Positions 34,627 to 43,385 of a stretch of DNA of 64,000 bases are shown piece after piece. Position numbers and translations under genes: made by a program. Source of the stretch: Paenibacillus antibioticophila (lineage in GTDB: Bacteria > Bacillota > Bacilli > Paenibacillales > Paenibacillaceae). The notes under the pieces are model-generated. The model had not been told where the DNA came from. It worked only from the letters and a program-made list of their open reading frames with translations, and made no database searches. The stretch covers positions 215,139 to 279,138 of the forward strand of contig NZ_HG005140.1 of NCBI RefSeq assembly GCF_000455265.1, in the 5' to 3' direction. Position 1 is the stretch's first letter. Each line of letters opens with the position of its first letter.

Positions 34627-35571
34627 CTACTCATGGTTGTGTTCCGAATGCTCCATCTCGGAGTGATCCATCTCGGAATGATCCATCTCCGAGTGATCCA
34701 TCTCCGTGCTCTCTTCATCCGTGCTGCCATGATTATGTCCTGCATGTTCCCCTTCAGGCGCCGGGCTGAACTCCAGGTGTGTGGAAGTAAAGGTCTCACG
34801 ACCTACATGGTCCGCATCAAGCAGAGATTGGAACTTTTCCTCTGTCAAATCCGAAGCCGTCATCTTCACTTCGTCAATCCATTCCTCAAATTCTTTAGTC
34901 GAGGTAGCGTAAACTTCAAATTCCATATGGGCAAAGCCTTCGCCCGAGAAGTTGGAGTTCTTGCCCATAAAGGAGCCCGGATGCTCGGCAACCAAATTTA
35001 GCTTCGTAACCATGTCACTCATAGCGTACTTCTGTCCGCCAAGCTGCGGCACCCAGAAGCTGGTAATCGGTCCGTACGAATAAAGTCTGAATTCGATTGG
35101 ACGGTTTACAGGAATGTTCACATAGTTCACCGTCTCAATGCCTTCCTCCGGATAGCTGAAATGCCACTTCCAGTTAGATGAAGCCGCATAAATGACTAAT
35201 GGCTTTTGATCCTCATACCCAGCCGGTACCGTTTCAACTGCATACGTACTGCGAACAGTAACAACTGAAAGCACAGCCACGATAATAACCGGGATCGCGA
35301 TCCAGGTTATTTCCAACCACTTGTTGCCCTCCTCATGCGGCGGCTCATAGTCAGGCGCTGCCTTGGAAGCTCTGTATTTGGTCAGCATATAAATGTACAA
35401 CACATACACCACTAGCAGTACAAGCGCCATTACGATGATCGAAAAGATAATAACATTCGACTGTGTCTTGGCTACCGGTCCCTTGGGATTCAGTACCATC
35501 AGCGAGCTGCAGCCAGACAGCAGGAGCACCAGGGCCGAAAATACCGCAAGCAGAAGTCCCTTCCTCTTCAT
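34627..35571 (-). CDS. qoxA: Quinol oxidase subunit II (QoxA) with Met/His-rich tail
   Basis: The 314-residue lipoprotein (lipobox LSGC) has two N-terminal helices and a cupredoxin domain. The CuA ligands of cytochrome c oxidases are missing (SNFSGEGFAHMEFEV with no Cys), so the enzyme takes electrons from menaquinol. The last 24 residues are an unusual repeat: three MDHSE units, then MEHSE and HNHE, in total rich in Met, His and acidic residues, as in copper-binding tails. The tail is coded by near-perfect 15-bp repeats. It is the first gene of the qox operon. Confidence 0.95.
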   Translation of the reverse strand: MKRKGLLLAVFSALVLLLSGCSSLMVLNPKGPVAKTQSNVIIFSIIVMALVLLVVYVLYIYMLTKYRASKAAPDYEPPHEEGNKWLEITWIAIPVIIVAVLSVVTVRSTYAVETVPAGYEDQKPLVIYAASSNWKWHFSYPEEGIETVNYVNIPVNRPIEFRLYSYGPITSFWVPQLGGQKYAMSDMVTKLNLVAEHPGSFMGKNSNFSGEGFAHMEFEVYATSTKEFEEWIDEVKMTASDLTEEKFQSLLDADHVGRETFTSTHLEFSPAPEGEHAGHNHGSTDEESTEMDHSEMDHSEMDHSEMEHSEHNHE

Positions 35572-35931
35572 AGGATTACGATTCCCCTTTCATAATGTAA
35601 GACTTCTCATTGTAGAATTCTCATGTCATGGTCAGACGGATCCCAACCACGCTCAAACATCACTCTAAGATTATGTTAGGGAAGCCCCGATTCATTGACA
35701 ATTCATATAGAAAGGAATATATGTAATATATTTACAATTAAAAGCGTTATATTTTTTTATTTAATCAATAATTTCTCGATTTAAGGGCAAATTCGGTTGA
35801 ATTAGACCGTTTTCGGCGATTTTGATAATTGTTCACAAACCTTTCCTTCACGCCTTTAGTTCGGAAATTTGTCATATTCATCACAGATTCTTGTGATAAT
35901 AATCACTTACGTATGTATTTTAAAATCAAAT
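35572..35931. promoter_or_regulatory. qox promoter region with FNR-like site
   Basis: No gene is present. The stretch is very AT-rich. At 35891-35907 TTGTGATAATAATCACT matches the TGTGA-N6-TCACT form of FNR-type sites in Bacillales, and TTTGATAATTGTTCACAAAC at 35820-35839 is a weaker inverted match (TTGTGAACAATTATCAA on the minus strand) resembling Rex/FNR motifs. A clear sigma-A promoter could not be chosen. Redox control of the oxidase would fit. Confidence 0.5.
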
Positions 35932-35967
35932 AAAGGACCTCCCTATCGATTGACAGGAGATCCTTTA
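35925..35967 (-). terminator. Terminator of ddh
   Basis: On the minus strand AAAGGATCTCC pairs with GGAGGTCCTTT and is followed by ATTTGATTTT. The ddh stop codon is 32 bp upstream. Confidence 0.82.
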
Positions 35968-35998
35968 GTTGTATGTTTTGTATCTATTCTATTACACC

Positions 35999-36976
35999 TT
36001 ACAGCAATCTTTGACGCAGCTCTTCAGGTGAAAATTGTGACAATAAACCGAACGGAATATCGAATACCGTTTTGGCTCCTTTTTGCCCTTCCTGGGATAA
36101 GCGGTGGGCGGCACGCGCATAAGCAACTAGTACGCTCGCTGTGAACTCGGGATTGCTGTCCAGCTTCAAGCCGAACTCCACAATTTGCTTATTGTTCTCA
36201 CCCGTTACTCCGCTACGCAGCACGGTTCCGCCATGCGGCATGGTCGAGTGGTCACGCTTCAATTCCTCTTCACTGATAAAGTGAACGGTGGTATCGTAGT
36301 CGGCAAAGTAGTTAGGCATCTCTTTGATCTGACGCTCAATCTGCGACCGATCTGCACCTTCCTCTGCTACGACAAAACATTCACGCAAATGCTTCTCTCT
36401 GGTGGTTAGCTCCGGATTTTCGCCACGGCGAACACGTTCGACTGCCGCTTCGACAGGAATCGTATACTGCACACCGTTTTTCACTCCGGCTACGCGGCGG
36501 ATAGCATCGGAATGTCCTTGGCTGACGCCTTTCCCCCAGAACGTATATTCCTTGCCTTCAGGAAGCACCGCTTCCGCCAGAAGTCGATTTAGCGAGAACA
36601 AGCCCGGATCCCACCCCGTTGAGATGACGCTGACATTTCCGCCTTGAAGCGCAGCCACGTTCACTTCCTCGAAATACGCCGGAATTTTGGCATGCGTATC
36701 AAAGCTGTCCACCGTATTGAACAAAGCCGCCAGCTCCGGTCCCTGCTCTGGCAGGTCAGTTGCGGAACCGCCGCACAGAATAAGCACGTCAATTTCACCT
36801 TTATACTTTTCTACTTCCGAAATATGAACAACGCCCTGTGACGCTGCCACCTCATTTGGATGTCTCCGGGAAAAAATAGCACGAAGCTCAAAATCCGGAT
36901 TTTGCCGGATCGCCTTCTCCACGCCTCGTCCCAAATTTCCATAACCTACAATTCCTGCTCTGATGGCCTTGGTCAC
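35999..36976 (-). CDS. ddh: meso-Diaminopimelate D-dehydrogenase
   Basis: The 325-residue NADPH-dependent enzyme has the N-terminal GYGNLGRGV loop, the CGGSATDLPEQGP segment, SFDTHAKIPAYFEEV and STGWDPGLFSLNR, characteristic of Ddh. It makes meso-diaminopimelate directly from tetrahydrodipicolinate, a one-step branch of lysine and cell-wall precursor synthesis. Its length matches the family. It is a single gene with its own terminator. It is a patchily distributed enzyme in Firmicutes, so its presence tells about the lysine route rather than about local operons. Confidence 0.94.
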   Translation of the reverse strand: MTKAIRAGIVGYGNLGRGVEKAIRQNPDFELRAIFSRRHPNEVAASQGVVHISEVEKYKGEIDVLILCGGSATDLPEQGPELAALFNTVDSFDTHAKIPAYFEEVNVAALQGGNVSVISTGWDPGLFSLNRLLAEAVLPEGKEYTFWGKGVSQGHSDAIRRVAGVKNGVQYTIPVEAAVERVRRGENPELTTREKHLRECFVVAEEGADRSQIERQIKEMPNYFADYDTTVHFISEEELKRDHSTMPHGGTVLRSGVTGENNKQIVEFGLKLDSNPEFTASVLVAYARAAHRLSQEGQKGAKTVFDIPFGLLSQFSPEELRQRLL

Positions 36977-37049
36977 TTATTTGTCCTCCTTCAAAAATAA
37001 TATGTCCCATTTTAGCGCACCGAGCAAACTTTTTAAATAGCTGACACTA

Positions 37050-37227
37050 AAGAGGTTGTTCAAAAAGTCATCTTTTGATCACGAAGGGGTTCAAGAGGTT
37101 GATTCGACATCGAATCTTGCGTTCACCCTCGAAGTCCGGTACTCATGTAGGTTCTGCCTACACTCCGTTCCTCCTTCTTCGGATTCTCGCAACCTTCTCG
37201 GTGCTGAAAAGCCGACTTTTTGAACTC
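37050..37227. repeat. Family B inverted-repeat element, complete copy
   Basis: The left end AGAGGTTGTTCAAAAAGTCA and the right end GCCGACTTTTTGAACTC are inverted. The inner part contains CTTTTGATCACGAAG at the left and GATTCTCGCAACCTTCTCGG at the right. Partial copies lie at 10976, 12233 and 59962. It fills the intergenic space between the ddh promoter and the MFS gene end. Confidence 0.72.
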
Positions 37228-37249
37228 ACATTTAAAGTAAAGAAATTTC

Positions 37250-38443
37250 TTATGCGGCGCTGCGATCCTCTGCGCTTCGCTCGCCGGAGGAGGCGCCCAG
37301 CAGGAAGCACAAGGCCAACAGCAGCCCCGCTGAGGCGCTTATGAACAGTGCCGAATACCCGAACACATCAATCACCCAACCAAGCAGCGGAGGGGAGGTA
37401 ATGGCCGCAAGCGAGGAGACAAAATAGTAGATCCCGGTCCGCGTCCCGATACTCTCCTCTGCACCGGTTGAAATCACCCAAGGATAGGAATTGATATTAA
37501 TGCAGGCCCAGAAAACACCGCCCACAATCAACATGACCCGCAGCATCAGGATGGAGTCGAGAAAGACGATCGAAGCAAACACAAGGAATAACCCGGCCAC
37601 ACCGGCCATGATCACCTTCTTCTTGCCGAACTTAGCCCCGAGCCATCCGCTTGGCAGCGCAAAGATCAGAAAGGCCAGCGAGAAAAATGTCAGCGAAAAC
37701 GAGGCCTCTCCATCCGTCATGCCCATATGCTTCGTTCCATATAACGTAAATAAAGCCTCCACGCCCTGATAAGCCACGAACCAGCAAAATATAGCCCCAA
37801 GGATAAACAAAGTCGTCCGGTCCAATTGATCCTTAATACGCACCGGCGGATGAGTCTCACTCTTGGAAGACACCGCAAGCCCTGTAACGATGGGCTCCTT
37901 GATTACCGCCTTCAATACGGCCATACAGATCAGCATCGTGATTCCCGCAAATAAAAAGGGCACAAACGAGCCGATTCCATAGAGCTTGGAGCCGACACCA
38001 AACGCCAGCACCGAACCGATCCCGCCCATCAGGTTGATGATCCCGTTGGCCCGGGTCCGCTTGGCCTCCGGCGTAATATCCGGCATCAGAGCCACGGTAG
38101 GGGCTCTGAACAGACTCATGGACAAGTTCATCAGCACCATGAACAGCACCAGCGTCACAAAGCTGTTATGAAGCGGGATCAAGGAGGCAAATACCGCCCC
38201 AAGCGGCATGCCGATCAGAAGGAAAGGCATGCGGCGCCCGAAGCGTGTACGAATTTTATCACTGCGATGTCCAATCCACGGCTGCAAAAACATGGCGAAA
38301 TAATTATCAATGGTCATCATAAACCCGATTAATGCCGCACTTTTCAGATAGTTATCCAAAAACAGCGGTACAAAGGCATTATACAGCGCCCAGGTCAAGC
38401 TGATACTGAAGAAGCCAAGTCCCAGCAGCCATGTTTTTTTCAT
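37250..38443 (-). CDS. SLC45/GPH-type MFS transporter
   Basis: The 397-residue protein has about 12 helices and resembles SLC45-like sugar transporters: DNYFAMFLQPWIGHRSDKIRTRFGRRMPFLLIG carries the loop 2-3 motif with the RFGRR signature, and MSLFRAPTVALMPDITP follows. It lies 4 bp downstream of a glycerophosphodiesterase gene, so the pair is co-transcribed. This suggests import of a glycosylglycerol or glycerophosphodiester product, but the substrate is open. AT the 3' end the frame closes 22 bp from a family B element. Confidence 0.82.
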   Translation of the reverse strand: MKKTWLLGLGFFSISLTWALYNAFVPLFLDNYLKSAALIGFMMTIDNYFAMFLQPWIGHRSDKIRTRFGRRMPFLLIGMPLGAVFASLIPLHNSFVTLVLFMVLMNLSMSLFRAPTVALMPDITPEAKRTRANGIINLMGGIGSVLAFGVGSKLYGIGSFVPFLFAGITMLICMAVLKAVIKEPIVTGLAVSSKSETHPPVRIKDQLDRTTLFILGAIFCWFVAYQGVEALFTLYGTKHMGMTDGEASFSLTFFSLAFLIFALPSGWLGAKFGKKKVIMAGVAGLFLVFASIVFLDSILMLRVMLIVGGVFWACININSYPWVISTGAEESIGTRTGIYYFVSSLAAITSPPLLGWVIDVFGYSALFISASAGLLLALCFLLGASSGERSAEDRSAA

Positions 38444-38447
38444 TGCT

Positions 38448-39194
38448 TCACGCTCCCGTTTTGTTTGACAGCAGGCCGGCCAGACGGTCAGGGTAGTCGG
38501 TGATCATCCCGGCCACTCCCGCCTGAATCAGCGCGGTCATCTCGTGAATTTCATTAACCGTAAAGGGATGATAGGCCACCCCATGAGCAGTTGCTTCAGC
38601 AACAAATTCCGGACGCACGGCATACTGAATGGCGTGCAACGCCTCAGCCCTAATCGCCCCGGCATACTTCCAAGGCTCATACAGCCCTTCCATATAGAGA
38701 ATGCCGGTTTTGATCTCGGGTGCCAAGGCTTTACATTCAACCAGGGAATAATGATTGAAGCTTGAAATGACCGTCTGTTCAGACAATCCACAGGCTCTCA
38801 CGGCCTCAATCACTTTCCGCTCCAGTTCCGGATATTGAATTAGCCCGTTCTTCAATTCCAAATTCAACACCACTCGACTTTCTGCCTGACGGACAAGCTC
38901 AAGCAATTCTTCCAGTGTCGGGATCCGCTCCCCTCTGTACTTTTCATCGTACCAAGACCCTGCCTCCAGCTGGCGCAGTTCCTCCAGCGTAATGTCCTTT
39001 ACCCATGCCGGAGATCCTGTTGTCCGTTGCAGCGACTCATCATGGATCAATACCAGATGCCCGTCCCGGGTCATTTGCACATCCGTCTCAATCCCTGTAG
39101 CGCCCAGCTCCAAAGCATATCGAAAAGAAACCATCGTATTTTCCGGACGGTGCCCGGCCGCACCACGATGTGCGAAATTTATCAATTCAGACAA
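38448..39194 (-). CDS. Glycerophosphodiester phosphodiesterase
   Basis: The protein is about 248 residues. It has the GDPD signatures HRGAAGHRPENT, ETDVQMTRDGHLVLIHD and LNLELKNG, with metal-binding Glu/Asp residues. It cleaves glycerophosphodiesters to glycerol-3-phosphate and an alcohol. No signal peptide is visible, so it is cytoplasmic. The ATG at 39221 has no site, whereas TTG at 39194 follows GGAGGAGG at 7 bp; TTG is therefore chosen. The downstream MFS gene is 4 bp away. Confidence 0.9.
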   Translation of the reverse strand: MSELINFAHRGAAGHRPENTMVSFRYALELGATGIETDVQMTRDGHLVLIHDESLQRTTGSPAWVKDITLEELRQLEAGSWYDEKYRGERIPTLEELLELVRQAESRVVLNLELKNGLIQYPELERKVIEAVRACGLSEQTVISSFNHYSLVECKALAPEIKTGILYMEGLYEPWKYAGAIRAEALHAIQYAVRPEFVAEATAHGVAYHPFTVNEIHEMTALIQAGVAGMITDYPDRLAGLLSNKTGA

Positions 39195-39289
39195 AGCAGT
39201 TCCTCCTCCATATATCTGCATTTTTAGATGATTAAATATGTATTATCCACACCCTTAGTATAATCCTGCATTGTCACCGGAATATAAAC

Positions 39290-39335
39290 ACAAAGACCCT
39301 TAGCCTGAAATTCAGGCCAAAGGTCTGTAAGGTAG
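39290..39335 (-). terminator. Terminator of the flavodoxin-like gene
   Basis: On the minus strand AGACCTTTGGCCTGA pairs with CAGGCTAAGGGTCT and is followed by TTGTGTTTAT. The left part can also act for the divergent strand. Confidence 0.78.
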
Positions 39336-39348
39336 GGCGAGTGTTGCC

Positions 39349-39888
39349 CTAAGAGCCTAGCTCCCGATTCAGCAGCATGGCATCAGAGAGCGCACGAGTA
39401 TCCTGCAAGATGTCTCCCGGACGGCTGGCTTTGCCGATAACGTAAGACTCGAATGACATCCCGACAAATTCGAAGCAATATTTCATCTGCTGAATTAGCG
39501 GCATCGCCTTCATGCGGGGATCATCTCCTCCGACCGCAATGACGTACGCCTTCTTTTGCGCCATGCTCGCCTTGAAGTCATAGTCAGCACTCCGCAGACT
39601 CTGCGACCAGCGATCAATAAAGTTCTTCATCACTCCCGACATCGTATACCAATATACCGGCGTAGCAAAAATAATCTTGTCATGGCGGAGCACCTCCATG
39701 ATCACCGACTCATAATCGTCAGCCACCGGATCAAAGCCTCCTCGTTCATGCCGCTGATCCCGAATCGGTAAAATAGACAGCTCGCGAAGCAGAATCTGTT
39801 TATGAGGGAGTCCCTCAAGGGCCAACCGGGTCAATTGCTCGGTATTCCCATCCGCTCGACTACTTCCCTGCAGCACCAAAATACTCAT
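39349..39888 (-). CDS. Flavodoxin-fold NADPH-dependent FMN reductase
   Basis: The 179-residue protein begins MSILVLQGSSRADGNTEQLT, the phosphate-binding loop of NADPH:FMN reductases, and has FATPVYWYTMSGVMKNFIDRW, typical of flavodoxin-like NAD(P)H oxidoreductases that bind FMN. It would reduce quinones or iron chelates. Two starts are possible: ATG 39888 with GGAGG 3 bp away and an upstream AGGAGG 12 bp away, or ATG 39900 directly behind AGGAGG. 39888 is chosen for the family length. It is a single-gene unit. Confidence 0.85.
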   Translation of the reverse strand: MSILVLQGSSRADGNTEQLTRLALEGLPHKQILLRELSILPIRDQRHERGGFDPVADDYESVIMEVLRHDKIIFATPVYWYTMSGVMKNFIDRWSQSLRSADYDFKASMAQKKAYVIAVGGDDPRMKAMPLIQQMKYCFEFVGMSFESYVIGKASRPGDILQDTRALSDAMLLNRELGS

Positions 39889-40139
39889 TTTCCTCCACAT
39901 CCTCCTGCTTGTAATGACATCGCCATGGCCTTCCAAGATTTGCAATCCTTACGACGCAGCCTTCACCGTCCGCCCCCTCCCTGACCCTGCGACGAGGTGG
40001 CTACTGGCCTTAGGTCCAGTTCAAAAACCGTCTGCAGCCTGTTATGCCGAGACCCGGAAATCGGTAGAATAAAGACATGAATAACAAACGAACCGCATAA
40101 CCATCCCCTTTAAATAAACCAAGAAAGCGAGTGTCACCT

Positions 40140-40364
40140 ATGAAAAAATTATTTCGTTCCTCCACCGACAAGCAAGTCTCCGGCCTTTGCGGCGGGCTTG
40201 CAAGCTTCCTCGGAGTTGACTCGACAGTCGTTCGTCTGATCGTTGTCGTGCTGGGTATATGCAGCTTCGGCACGACGATCCTTATCTACCTGATTGCCAG
40301 CTTGATCGTACCGAAGGAGCCGACCGGCTTTTACAGCTACGATGATCCATTCAACCAGTTCTAA
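40140..40364 (+). CDS. pspC: PspC-domain membrane protein
   Basis: The 74-residue protein consists of a PspC domain: MKKLFRSSTDKQVSGLCGGLASFLGVDSTVVRLI with a hydrophobic helix (VVVLGICSFGTTILIYLIASLIV) and the terminal PKEP. PspC-type proteins sense or respond to membrane stress together with PspA. The frame can start at GTG 40131; ATG 40140 is preferred though no strong ribosome site is seen. It is followed by pspA after 29 bp, a two-gene envelope-stress unit. Confidence 0.9.
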   Translation: MKKLFRSSTDKQVSGLCGGLASFLGVDSTVVRLIVVVLGICSFGTTILIYLIASLIVPKEPTGFYSYDDPFNQF

Positions 40365-40393
40365 TTCTATATTATCAAAAGGAGTGTATAAAC

Positions 40394-41065
40394 ATGAGTT
40401 TATTTGATCGAATTTCCAATTTAACAAAGGCTACCTTGCATGAAGCTTTGAATAAGCTGGAGAATCCTGTTCTGATGACCGGACAGTATTTACGGAATTT
40501 GGAGGAAGACCTTCGGATTGCTGAGAAGCTCTTGAAGGAGCAGCGCATGAATGTCAGCATCCAGGAACGCAAACAGCAGGATGCCCTGGAAGCGGCACGC
40601 TATAGCGAGGCGCAAGCTTTGGCAGCCCTGGAAGCCGGTGACGATGTAAAGGCCCGTGCGGCGGCGGCAGCGAAGATTCGCCATGAAGAGCTGGCGGGGC
40701 AATACGGCGAGGAGGCTTCACAAGCTCGCAGCCGGGTGGTCGAGCTTGAGATTCGCCTGGAGGAAGGCAAGCAGGAGTATGCACGCTTGAAGGAGAAGCG
40801 CAATGAGCTGGCGGCTCGCGCCCGCAAGGTCGAAGAACAGAACCAGGCGCAACGTCCGAACTTCAGCTCCGGCCTTGAGTCAGGAGCAGCCGCCCGCGGA
40901 TTCGAGCGTATGGAAGAGAAGATTCTGGAATGGGAAGCCGGCAGTCAGCTCAGAGGAACAACGAGCACAGGCTCCGAGGGCTCTTCATCTCTAGAAGACA
41001 ACTCCGCCGTCAATGATGAACTGCAGCGGCTTAAGGATCAACTGAACAGCCGCAAGGAAGGTTAA
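40394..41065 (+). CDS. pspA: PspA/IM30-family protein
   Basis: The 223-residue protein is almost all alpha-helical: an N-terminal amphipathic helix (MSLFDRISNLTKATLHEALNKL) and a long coiled coil (residues 30-150, rich in Ala, Glu, Lys and Arg). Members bind and protect membranes as oligomeric rods. AAAAGGAGTGTATAAAC gives a good ribosome site. The C-terminus ends in a Ser/Thr-rich linker and a short last helix, as in LiaH/PspA of Firmicutes. It follows pspC. Confidence 0.93.
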   Translation: MSLFDRISNLTKATLHEALNKLENPVLMTGQYLRNLEEDLRIAEKLLKEQRMNVSIQERKQQDALEAARYSEAQALAALEAGDDVKARAAAAAKIRHEELAGQYGEEASQARSRVVELEIRLEEGKQEYARLKEKRNELAARARKVEEQNQAQRPNFSSGLESGAAARGFERMEEKILEWEAGSQLRGTTSTGSEGSSSLEDNSAVNDELQRLKDQLNSRKEG

Positions 41066-41169
41066 TTCGGAGACGCGCGTTAATTAAGAGGCTGTGCCGG
41101 ATGGTTTGATCCAATGACCTCCGGTGCGGCTTCTTTGCGCATTATCCTGCGAGAGCGCAGCCATGTGAG

Positions 41170-41353
41170 GCCGTCTGAAGATTGATTCTGCGTGCTGGGG
41201 GTAACGTGTGAAGGTTGCTTTCGATCGCTGTTGCTCGCGGATTTCTTGATTGAATAAAACACAGTATCGTAGAAATCCACTCGTAAAGGCGACCACTCCG
41301 TTTTGCACCAACCTTCACACTTATACCCTTTTACGCAGGCACTTTAGATCGGC
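41170..41353 (+). repeat. MITE-like element family A, copy 5
   Basis: The core runs from GGGGGTAACGTGTGAAGG (41197) to CCTTCACACTTATACCC (ending 41328). GCCG...CTGCGT flanks extend the inverted ends. It lacks the AAGCTTTC hairpin and keeps CGATCGCTGTTGC. Confidence 0.75.
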
Positions 41354-41606
41354 ATCGTAATGCGCCGCCGAATGCACTTAGAAGCTCCACACGTCCCTCC
41401 GCAAGTCTGAGGGATGGCAGAATGCACCAGAGTCACTTGCCTAGTCTACAGGCTCGTTCATCAGCATAGCATCTTGATGCCTGATACATTACAAACAGTA
41501 AATAGGCAACACCGCATCATTATTAGGGGATGCCCCAATTTCAACAAGCACGCAGAGCAAGGGTTATTCCAGTAACTTCAGCAATATACCCACCAAATAC
41601 GCATTC

Positions 41607-41734
41607 AGTGAAAAAAGTTACCTTAAATTCAGCGGAAATGCTTGAAATGCGGATTTAGTGAAATTTTTGTACTTAAAGTTGGCTAAAACGCGGGTTTGGC
41701 TAGTTACTGGTGATCTAAGGTAAGTTTTTTCACT
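41607..41734. repeat. 128-bp palindromic core element, copy 2
   Basis: The ends are AGTGAAAAAAGTTACCTTAA and CTAAGGTAAGTTTTTTCACT, as in copy 1. The length is the same (128 bp) and only a few bases differ. Confidence 0.8.
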
Positions 41735-42162
41735 AAAAGTGGGTTCGTGCGTCGAACGAAGATTTTAAGGGAAGTAATTTCATTAAATCGTTACCGGATG
41801 AGCATGAGCAGAAGAATGAGGTGCTCATATCGTCTTGTAGGGCAATTGAAGTTCAGAACAAGACTGGAATGCCGGTGGGGCAAGTTAAGTTCGGAAAAAA
41901 TTTCAGTATTGGCAGGACAGGCGAGGTTTCGGGGCAAGGCTTGGAGCATCGTGAGGCGGAGGCGCAACTTTAGGCGCGGTAGGTCATTGACGTCGTGCAT
42001 AAGCTATCACGCAACCTTCCATTCGCGCTTAGCCCAAGGCTGTGCGTAGTTTCCTGCTTGTATGCCACAGGGAGGTAAGTTAATAGCGGTGAAGTTATTG
42101 CTGCTTAGGCATAGCTATGTGCAGACTGCATTGCAGTTAAACTGCAAAAGCGAAGTAATCAA

Positions 42163-42324
42163 GGCAAAAGTGTGCAGTGTTAAAACCTTTTTATAAGAAA
42201 GCTACTTCGGAAGCATAGAGCGTCAGCGGTCGCCTTTGTGAGCGGATTTCTCCCTTGTTAGAACCTAGTCCAATCATAGAAATCCGCGAACAACAGCGAT
42301 CGTAAGCATACTTCACACGTTGCC
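42163..42324 (-). repeat. MITE-like element family A, copy 6 (reverse)
   Basis: GGCAAAAGTGTGCAGTGT starts the element and CTTCACACGTTGCC ends it, with the same GCGGATTTC/GAAATCCGC inner arms as copy 2 at 2996. Confidence 0.76.
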
Positions 42325-42392
42325 TCATCTAACTCGCCCTCTTATGTTTTACTGTTTCTCATTATTGCACATGCAGACAACGGCAAACGAAG

Positions 42393-42433
42393 AAGCATAG
42401 CCATTCAGAGGAATTCCCCTGTCGGCTATGCTC
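42393..42433 (-). terminator. Terminator of the SPFH/NfeD pair
   Basis: On the minus strand AGCATAGCC pairs with GGCTATGCT across an 18-bp loop, followed by TCTTCGTTTG. The T-run is poor, so confidence is moderate. Confidence 0.6.
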
Positions 42434-42458
42434 CTTATTAACCGTATGAAATAAAATT

Positions 42459-43385
42459 TTACTTGCCGCTCTTGAACAGTTCACCCATTGCGCCGAGGCT
42501 GCCCAGCGTCTCCACCGCATTCGAAGGGATGAAGATTTTGTTAGCAGGCCCCTTAGCCACTTCTTTGAGTGCTTCAAAGGACTGGTAAGCAAGGACTTGT
42601 TCATTCAGAGCCGCGTTACGCAGCATTTCGATCCGCGCCTGTTCGGCAGCAGCAACGGCTTCGATCGCCTTTGCTTCCCCGAGGGCTTCCAGCTCTTGCG
42701 CTTGGCGCAAACCTTCCGCTTCGCGAATCCGTGCTTCCTTGTCACCTTCCGCCTTGAGGATCTTACTTTGCTTATCCCCTTCAGCACGCAAGATCATGTC
42801 TTGCTTAGCAGCTTCCGCTTCAAGGACAATCGCACGCTTGTTACGTTCAGCCTTCATTTGCTTATCCATCGCTTCCTGAATATCAAGCGGCGGTTTAATA
42901 TCGATGACTTCTACGCGCTCAATCCGTACGCCCCATTTTTCGGTTGCTTCATCCAGCGCAATACGGATATCGGAGGAGATTTTTTCACGCCCGGACAACG
43001 TTTCGTCCAGCTCCATCTTACCGATGATTTGCCGCATGGTTGCTGTCGAAATGTTGCGAACCCCGTATACATAATCGGAGATACCATAAGTGGCTTGTTC
43101 AGGACCTACAACTTGATAGAAAATAATCGTGTCGATCTGAACCTGCACGTTATCCTTCGTGATTACGGTCTGTGGCGGTACATTGGCTTGTTGAATCCGC
43201 AAGTCATGGTACGTGCGCACCTGATCGATCACCGGAATCAGGATGTTCAGACCCGGACTCATTAATCTGTGGAACCTACCCAGACGTTCAACAACCCCAA
43301 CCCGCTGCTGCGGTACAATCTTGATAGTTAGTGAGACAAAGACAACAACAACAATAGCAATGACCGCAATAATAGCCCATTCCAT
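42459..43385 (-). CDS. SPFH/band 7 protein, QmcA/stomatin-like
   Basis: The 308-residue protein has an N-terminal membrane helix (MEWAIIAVIAIVVVVF) and an SPFH domain beginning KIVPQQRVGVVERLGRFHRLM, with the long C-terminal coiled coil EAEAAKQDMILRAEGDKQSKI. This is the classical stomatin/QmcA form, distinct from the divergent SPFH protein at 21.5 kb. The ATG follows GGGAGGAATTCACTTA. Its start overlaps the nfeD stop (TAATG), so the two are co-translated. Confidence 0.93.
   Translation of the reverse strand: MEWAIIAVIAIVVVVFVSLTIKIVPQQRVGVVERLGRFHRLMSPGLNILIPVIDQVRTYHDLRIQQANVPPQTVITKDNVQVQIDTIIFYQVVGPEQATYGISDYVYGVRNISTATMRQIIGKMELDETLSGREKISSDIRIALDEATEKWGVRIERVEVIDIKPPLDIQEAMDKQMKAERNKRAIVLEAEAAKQDMILRAEGDKQSKILKAEGDKEARIREAEGLRQAQELEALGEAKAIEAVAAAEQARIEMLRNAALNEQVLAYQSFEALKEVAKGPANKIFIPSNAVETLGSLGAMGELFKSGK

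Larger units (their letters stand above)
41066..42392. repeat. Gene-free repeat island 2
   Basis: No gene is supported. It has a forward family A element (41170-41353), a middle with a 128-bp palindromic core (41607-41734) and a reverse family A element (42163-42324). Its order and much of its sequence match island 1 at 2.0-3.2 kb, while the outer parts have drifted. Region 41354-41606 also shares CAAACAGTAAATAGGCAACA and neighbouring bases with island 1. Confidence 0.75.

Noticed and set aside
34627-35571. CtaC (cytochrome c oxidase subunit II)
   Set aside because: The CuA Cys ligands are missing, so the subunit is of the quinol type (QoxA).
41747-42049. A 100-codon plus-strand frame in repeat island 2
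   Set aside because: No ribosome site and no equivalent frame in island 1.
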